From Chitinophaga sp. sic0106 (GTDB lineage: Bacteria; Bacteroidota; Bacteroidia; Chitinophagales; Chitinophagaceae), in the NCBI RefSeq assembly GCF_019219075.1, contig NZ_JAHUWJ010000015.1, positions 124,001 to 188,000 on the forward strand: DNA of 64,000 nt. The letters are read 5' to 3'. Positions 60,130-64,000 of the stretch are shown piece by piece. How positions within the stretch are numbered: position 1 is the stretch's first letter; the number at the start of each line of letters is the position of its first letter. The notes under the pieces are model-generated. The model had not been told where the DNA came from and did no database searches. It worked only from the letters and a program-made list of their open reading frames with translations. Made by a program: the position numbers and the translations under genes.

Positions 60130-60606
60130 ATGGACCAGAATTTTTGGAAAGATTTTATACAGGAACGAAAATATTACAAAGATATTCGTACACTGCCGGT
60201 AGTAAACCGGGAGCAAACGATCGCTAATTTTTTCGCAATCGGCGGCAAACGCGGCTGGTACTACACCAACTGGCTCTGGCATCTCCGTGGCTGGGCCGAT
60301 AAGCTCATTGGTGGCCCGGGTATGAGGGGCAGAATAAATGCAAAAACCTTGGAGCCAGGTGATACCACAGACTTTTGGAAAGTTGTTATCGCCGACCGTG
60401 ATAAGGGCATATTATTACTGGAAGCGGAAATGAAGGTACCTGGCCAGGCATGGTTATTATTTTTTTTGGGAGATGATAACCTTACACAAACGGCCGTTTA
60501 TGTACCGGACGGATTGGCCGGTGAATTATACTGGTGGAGTGTATGGCCGTTTCATGGGTTTATTTTCCCAGGGATGATACGGGGAGTTGTTTCTCACAGA
60601 GAATAA
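60130..60606 (+). CDS. DUF2867 family protein
   Basis: A 158-residue protein with the DUF2867 pattern: GGKRGWYYTNWLWHLRGWADKLIGGPGMR, then TDFWKVVIADRDKGILLLEAEMKVPGQAWLLFFL. DUF2867 often occurs fused to or next to NAD(P)-binding proteins, but here it stands alone. It ends in a hydrophobic, aromatic block (YWWSVWPFHGFIFPGMI), as in other members. No catalytic role is known. Confidence 0.87.
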   Translation: MDQNFWKDFIQERKYYKDIRTLPVVNREQTIANFFAIGGKRGWYYTNWLWHLRGWADKLIGGPGMRGRINAKTLEPGDTTDFWKVVIADRDKGILLLEAEMKVPGQAWLLFFLGDDNLTQTAVYVPDGLAGELYWWSVWPFHGFIFPGMIRGVVSHRE

Positions 60607-60642
60607 GGGCGCATTGGCAGCATATTCATCCCGATTAAACTA

Positions 60643-60671
60643 AGTAGCCCCCGCTAATGGCGGGGGCTACT
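60643..60671. terminator. Bidirectional terminator
   Basis: AGTAGCCCCCGC/GCGGGGGCTACT, perfect 12-base arms with a 5-base loop, between the convergent DUF2867 and OmpA genes. No strong T-run. Confidence 0.65.
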
Positions 60672-60724
60672 ATCTGAATATCCTTTAGATCTTCGCTACT
60701 TGTGCAGCTTTTTGAGAGAACCTT

Positions 60725-61588
60725 TTAATTCGCTGGTTTTTCCAACAGCTTAAAGAACTGATCCAGCTGCGGCAGGATCACAATCCTGGTTCTGCGGTTA
60801 GCGGCTTTACCTTCCGGCGTGTCGTTGCTGGCAACAGGCACAAATTCGGAACGGCCGGCAGCAGTCATCCTTGCAGGAGGAATACCATACTGGTTCTGCA
60901 GGATGCGCACCACGCTGGTAGCACGTTTCACACTCAGATCCCAGTTATCCAGCAATACATTCGGCCGGTAAGGTACGTTGTCGGTATGGCCTTCTACCAT
61001 GAACTCAATATCAGGCTGGTTCAGCAGTACTTTCGCTACTTTCCCCAATACATCTTTGGCCTTATCGGTTACCTCGTAGCTACCGCTTTTAAACAGCAGT
61101 TTATCGGAGATATCGATGTACACCACACCTTTTTCCACCTTAATGTTAATGTCTTTATCATCCAGGTTACCGATGGCACCTTTCAGGTTCAGCACCAGCT
61201 GCATATTCAGGGAGTCCTTGCGGGCGATAGCGCCTTGCAGGTCTTTGATATAGGCGTCTTTGGCACCAATATTATCCAGTGATTTTTTGATACTTTCTGC
61301 CTGGCTGCTGGAGATCACCGACAGCTCTTTCAGATGGTCCAGCATCTGCGTATTATTGGTTTGCAGTTGCGTTTGTTTTTCTGTGAGGCTGGCCACACGG
61401 TCCTTATAGGCAGCGGCTGCCCGGGCGGCGTCCTCATCACAGCGTTGCAATTTAGCTGTAGCGTCTTTATACAGGCTATCCAATCGTGCGTTTCTTGCCT
61501 CCGATTCCCTCAGCTTACGTGGAGCTGAACAGGAAGCAAGTACAGTTGCTGCTGCAAGTACCGGCAAGACATATCGTTGTATTGTCAT
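60725..61588 (-). CDS. OmpA family lipoprotein
   Basis: A 287-residue lipoprotein: signal peptide with lipobox AATVLASC (Cys20), then a long coiled-coil region (about 25-135) and a C-terminal OmpA-like peptidoglycan-binding domain (about 150-280). The OmpA domain shows DISDKLLFKSGSYEVTDKA, VEGHTDNVPY, NWDLSVKRATSVVRIL and GRSEFVPVASNDTPEGKAANRRTRI. It anchors the outer membrane to the cell wall. It is monocistronic. Confidence 0.93.
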   Translation of the reverse strand: MTIQRYVLPVLAAATVLASCSAPRKLRESEARNARLDSLYKDATAKLQRCDEDAARAAAAYKDRVASLTEKQTQLQTNNTQMLDHLKELSVISSSQAESIKKSLDNIGAKDAYIKDLQGAIARKDSLNMQLVLNLKGAIGNLDDKDINIKVEKGVVYIDISDKLLFKSGSYEVTDKAKDVLGKVAKVLLNQPDIEFMVEGHTDNVPYRPNVLLDNWDLSVKRATSVVRILQNQYGIPPARMTAAGRSEFVPVASNDTPEGKAANRRTRIVILPQLDQFFKLLEKPAN

Positions 61589-61973
61589 AAGATTGAGAAT
61601 TTAGAAATCTTAAAAAAAATTATGATAGGTTAACGGGCTGGACGTTGGCAATTTAAACACCTAAATGCAAATAACAGGCCGAAGACACCTATTCTTAACA
61701 AAATCTTGTAAATGAGTATTAAAATTTGATTAGTTACAAATAAATAGATATTATTGTATGCATATATCTGTTTATTGCATAATGATTCGCACCCGCCGCT
61801 TGCGGCCCATATCTTCAATATAAACTACATATGTTAAGTTCTCCAAAGTATTATTACATTCGTATAGAATGTGTTCGCTAGCTTTAGATAGTTTTAAACG
61901 GGTTTCTAAGTATTAATAATTAACTTACCCGCCAGCTTGTTCACTGTATATATTCCATTAATGACGAAATAGT
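61589..61973. other. Intergenic region upstream of lacI
   Basis: About 385 AT-rich bases without a convincing gene. It holds a small inverted repeat ACATTC-N5-GAATGT (61856-61872) and one copy of TTGTTCACTGT (61937-61947), 27 bases before the lacI ATG. Confidence 0.45.
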
Positions 61974-62996
61974 ATGAGAAAGGTGGTTTCTTCGGGTCAA
62001 CCAACAATAAAAGAAATTGCGAAACGACTCAACATATCCGTATCTACCGTATCACGTGCCCTGCATGACCATCATAGCATTGGTCTGAGAACAAAAGCAC
62101 GCGTACAGCAGCTTGCGGCCGAACTGGGTTATGAACGTAACCAGACCGCCATTTTTTTTCAGCAAGGTAAAACCTTTACCATCGGTATTCTTTTACCGGA
62201 ATTATCAGAAGCTTTCTTTTCCAGCGCCATCAGCGGCATCGAGGATACCGCCTACAGCAACAACTACACGGTATTATTGGGGCAATCCCATGATGATGAA
62301 GCCCGCGAAAAGCAGATCATTCAAAGTATGAAGCAACATCGTGTAGATGGCTGCATTGTATCTATCGGTAAAAATACCCGCAACTACGAGCATTTTGAAA
62401 TGCTGCGCCAGGCAAAAATTCCGGTAGTATTCTTTGACCGCATTCCTGACCTCCCTAATATTCATTCTGTGTCATGCAACCTGGAATCAGGCACCGTGCA
62501 GGCAGTTGATTTCCTGCTTAAAAAGGGACATCGCGTAATTGGAATGATCAATGGCCCGGAACAACTGGTAGCCAGTGGAGAGCGCGCGGCAGGCTATATG
62601 CGTGCCCTTCATAAGCATCGTCTTAAATATGATCCTGAACTGATCGTCAACGCAGATCTCACGGCCGCCGGCACCGCCGAAGCCATGAAACACTTACTAT
62701 CTCTCAAAAGAAAAGTAACTGCTGTTGTAACTTTTAATGATTATGTTGCGATGGATGCCGTGCAGTATGCACTCAAACAAAAATTGGAGATAAATAAAGA
62801 TATTACTTTTGTATCTTACGCCAATACACCGGTCAGCAGCTACACGGCCTACCCGCCCGCTGCCTCGGTAGAACAGTTTCCGTACGAACAGGGACAAGCC
62901 GCCACCAACATGCTCCTGAGCATATTAAACGGCGATCACGACTTCAACGATTACCAACAATTAATTATGGAATCGCAGTTAGTATTGCACACCTGA
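61974..62996 (+). CDS. LacI family transcriptional regulator
   Basis: A 340-residue LacI/GalR regulator. The HTH reads IKEIAKRLNISVSTVSRALHDH (about 12-33), followed by a sugar-binding sensor domain (about 65-335) with IGILLPELSEAFFSSAISGIED, DGCIVSIGKNTRNYEHFEML and PVVFFDRIPDLPNIHSV. It shares the general architecture of the LacI protein at 572. The two perfect LacI-like operators at 63307-63343, upstream of the SGNH hydrolase gene, are its most likely targets. Confidence 0.93.
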   Translation: MRKVVSSGQPTIKEIAKRLNISVSTVSRALHDHHSIGLRTKARVQQLAAELGYERNQTAIFFQQGKTFTIGILLPELSEAFFSSAISGIEDTAYSNNYTVLLGQSHDDEAREKQIIQSMKQHRVDGCIVSIGKNTRNYEHFEMLRQAKIPVVFFDRIPDLPNIHSVSCNLESGTVQAVDFLLKKGHRVIGMINGPEQLVASGERAAGYMRALHKHRLKYDPELIVNADLTAAGTAEAMKHLLSLKRKVTAVVTFNDYVAMDAVQYALKQKLEINKDITFVSYANTPVSSYTAYPPAASVEQFPYEQGQAATNMLLSILNGDHDFNDYQQLIMESQLVLHT

Positions 62997-63048
62997 TCTT
63001 CGGCCGCAAACCTTGCCATAGTTGCTCCCTATGGCAGGTTCCACGACG

Positions 63049-63220
63049 CTGTTCACTGTTCTTAATTAAAATTATTGTTCACTGTTGGCGTATTCAATAC
63101 GCTTGCTCACTGTAACTTAAATAACGCATTTAGAAAAATGCGGAAGTTGTTCACTGTTTGCTTGTTCACTGTTGTTCGGCGCGTTAATTGTTCACTGTAT
63201 TGCGCCTAATCGTTCACTGT
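63049..63220 (+). repeat. Array of seven TTGTTCACTGT motifs with interspersed hairpins
   Basis: Seven same-strand copies of TTGTTCACTGT or close variants start at 63049, 63075, 63103, 63147, 63162, 63188 and 63211; spacings are 26, 28, 44, 15, 26 and 23. Between copies lie small inverted repeats: GCGTATT-C-AATACGC (63088-63102), CGCATTT/AAATGCG (63125-63142) and GGCGC/GCGCC enclosing the sixth copy. The array lies in the 404-base gap between lacI and the SGNH gene, with no coding potential. Nothing I know matches it. Confidence 0.7.
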
Positions 63221-63306
63221 CTAAATAAGCTGCTTTTCATGCGGGAAGAAATCTCTTTCTTCTCTTTCATACCACTAGTTTAAGCAAATGTTTTTAGAAT
63301 TCTGCT

Positions 63307-63343
63307 ACGCAAACGCTTGCGTTAACCACGCAAGCGTTTGCGT
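63307..63343. promoter_or_regulatory. Tandem LacI-family operators, perfect 16-base inverted repeat
   Basis: Two sites, ACGCAAACGCTTGCGT (63307-63322) and its exact reverse complement (63328-63343), are separated by TAACC. Each is a near-palindrome with a central CG, as LacI/GalR-type proteins bind. Their centres are 21 bases apart, two helical turns. They lie 58-94 bases before the SGNH hydrolase start, so they should control that gene. Confidence 0.7.
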
Positions 63344-63400
63344 AATTGGCAAAATCCGGTATTTTTTCTTATCCTTACCTTCGGAAACTCTTTAACAAAT

Positions 63401-64000
63401 ATGCCATCAATGAAAAAAAATTTACGCAAGTACCTGAAACCCTTACTGCCAGCCATTCTGCTATCAGCCACCGTCCACGCTCAAACCAAAACCACACCTG
63501 CAAAACCTGAACTGGTGTACCACGATGCGATGGAATTTCCTGTGATAGATAAGTATCACAATGAACCAAACTACAACCGCATGCCGGAAAAATTCAAAGC
63601 CACCGTGCGCCCGATAATCTGGTCACTCAGCCTGAACTCCGCCGGCATTGCCATCCGTTTCCGTTCCAATGCCAACACCATCGGCGCCAAATGGAAAGCG
63701 AAAAATAATGCGGCTCTTAATAATATGTCGCCAATAGGCGTCAAAGGCCTGGACCTCTATGCCCTCGTAAACAATCAATGGCAGTTTGTCAACAGTGGCG
63801 TACCAGAAGGCAACGGCGGCAGCTTCCAACGAAACATCCTTACCAACGGTGAAAATGTAGCCCGCGAATACCTCCTCTTCCTCCCCCTTTACGATGGTGT
63901 GGATTCCTTATCTATCGGCGTAAACGCAGGCGCTGAAATAACCAAACCACAAACCACTACCCTGCTGGATAAAAAGCCAATCGCCTGGTACGGCAGCAGC
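63401..64000 (+). CDS. Secreted SGNH/GDSL hydrolase, N-terminal part (cut by window edge)
   Basis: The first 200 codons are visible. It has a signal peptide (KPLLPAILLSATVHAQ, about 11-26), then a beta-sandwich N-terminal domain that often precedes SGNH esterases (AGIAIRFRSNANTIGAKWKAK, KGLDLYALVNNQWQFV). The window ends in KPIAWYGSS, the first conserved block of the family; one of the serines is probably the nucleophile. It is expected to be a secreted carbohydrate esterase. The start could also be the second Met (63410). It is preceded by LacI-type operators. Confidence 0.85.
   Translation, partial: MPSMKKNLRKYLKPLLPAILLSATVHAQTKTTPAKPELVYHDAMEFPVIDKYHNEPNYNRMPEKFKATVRPIIWSLSLNSAGIAIRFRSNANTIGAKWKAKNNAALNNMSPIGVKGLDLYALVNNQWQFVNSGVPEGNGGSFQRNILTNGENVAREYLLFLPLYDGVDSLSIGVNAGAEITKPQTTTLLDKKPIAWYGSS

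Noticed and set aside
63049..63220. CRISPR array
   Set aside because: Repeats are only 11 bases, spacers range from 4 to about 33 bases and contain hairpins, and no cas gene is in the window.
1..64000. tRNA, rRNA, IS element, prophage or plasmid origin
   Set aside because: No conserved tRNA or rRNA block, transposase, integrase or replication gene was seen; the window reads as chromosomal.

Overview
The window looks like chromosomal DNA of a Bacteroidota bacterium, most likely a Chitinophagaceae member close to Chitinophaga (inference from gene content, not a database match). The signs are SusC/SusD-type nutrient uptake genes, a FecI/FecR-type sigma/anti-sigma pair, DUF4843 and PKD-like surface lipoproteins, AAA/DUF4143 ATPases, HisKA_2 kinases with TPR sensors, and several exact matches to the Bacteroidota -7 promoter element TAnnTTTG. 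No rRNA, tRNA, prophage, transposase or CRISPR array was recognised.

Layout. 1-1.6 kb: the start of a SusC receptor gene diverges from a LacI-family regulator, with two palindromic operators between them. 1.7-14.4 kb: mixed housekeeping and accessory genes (secreted acetolactate decarboxylase, DUF502 protein, PepSY-like protein, an MBOAT O-acyltransferase with an SGNH-like partner, an HxlR regulator facing a 14-helix exporter, PhnA, a small acetyltransferase, a pentapeptide protein, a hotdog thioesterase). 14.4-17.1 kb: metE behind a cobalamin riboswitch. 17.3-26.6 kb: one six-gene block on the minus strand: ECF sigma, FecR, STN-type SusC, SusD, DUF4843 lipoprotein, PKD-like lipoprotein. 26.6-28.6 kb: a TetR-MFS efflux operon. 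29.4-34.7 kb: a signalling block (sigma-54 activator with receiver domain, TPR histidine kinase, single-domain receiver, AraC regulator). 35-44.8 kb: M20 amidohydrolase, DNA/RNA endonuclease, CoA-transferase, GNAT, Bcr/CflA-like exporter, FtsX-type permease. 44.8-49.8 kb: GH9 and GH3 glycoside hydrolases and an aldo/keto reductase. 50-53.2 kb: a lipoprotein, a tiny ORF, an AAA/DUF4143 ATPase with a large inverted repeat upstream, and dusB. 53.4-59.5 kb: a five-gene plus-strand operon combining a flavin disulfide oxidoreductase, an OpuC/EgtUV-type ABC importer, EgtB and EgtD. 59.6-64 kb: DinB, DUF2867, an OmpA lipoprotein, a second LacI regulator, and the start of a secreted SGNH hydrolase.

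The most notable content is the ergothioneine-type operon, which joins biosynthesis (EgtB, EgtD), a fused permease/binding-protein importer and a predicted disulfide reductase, and a dense non-coding array of seven same-strand copies of an 11-base motif (TTGTTCACTGT) at 63.05-63.22 kb, followed by a perfect pair of LacI-type operators. Several regulators have clear palindromes next to their own genes (LacI, MarR, HxlR, TetR). Promoter -7 elements show that two apparent TTG starts (exporter at 41.0 kb, dusB at 53.2 kb) are probably wrong and that the genes start further in.
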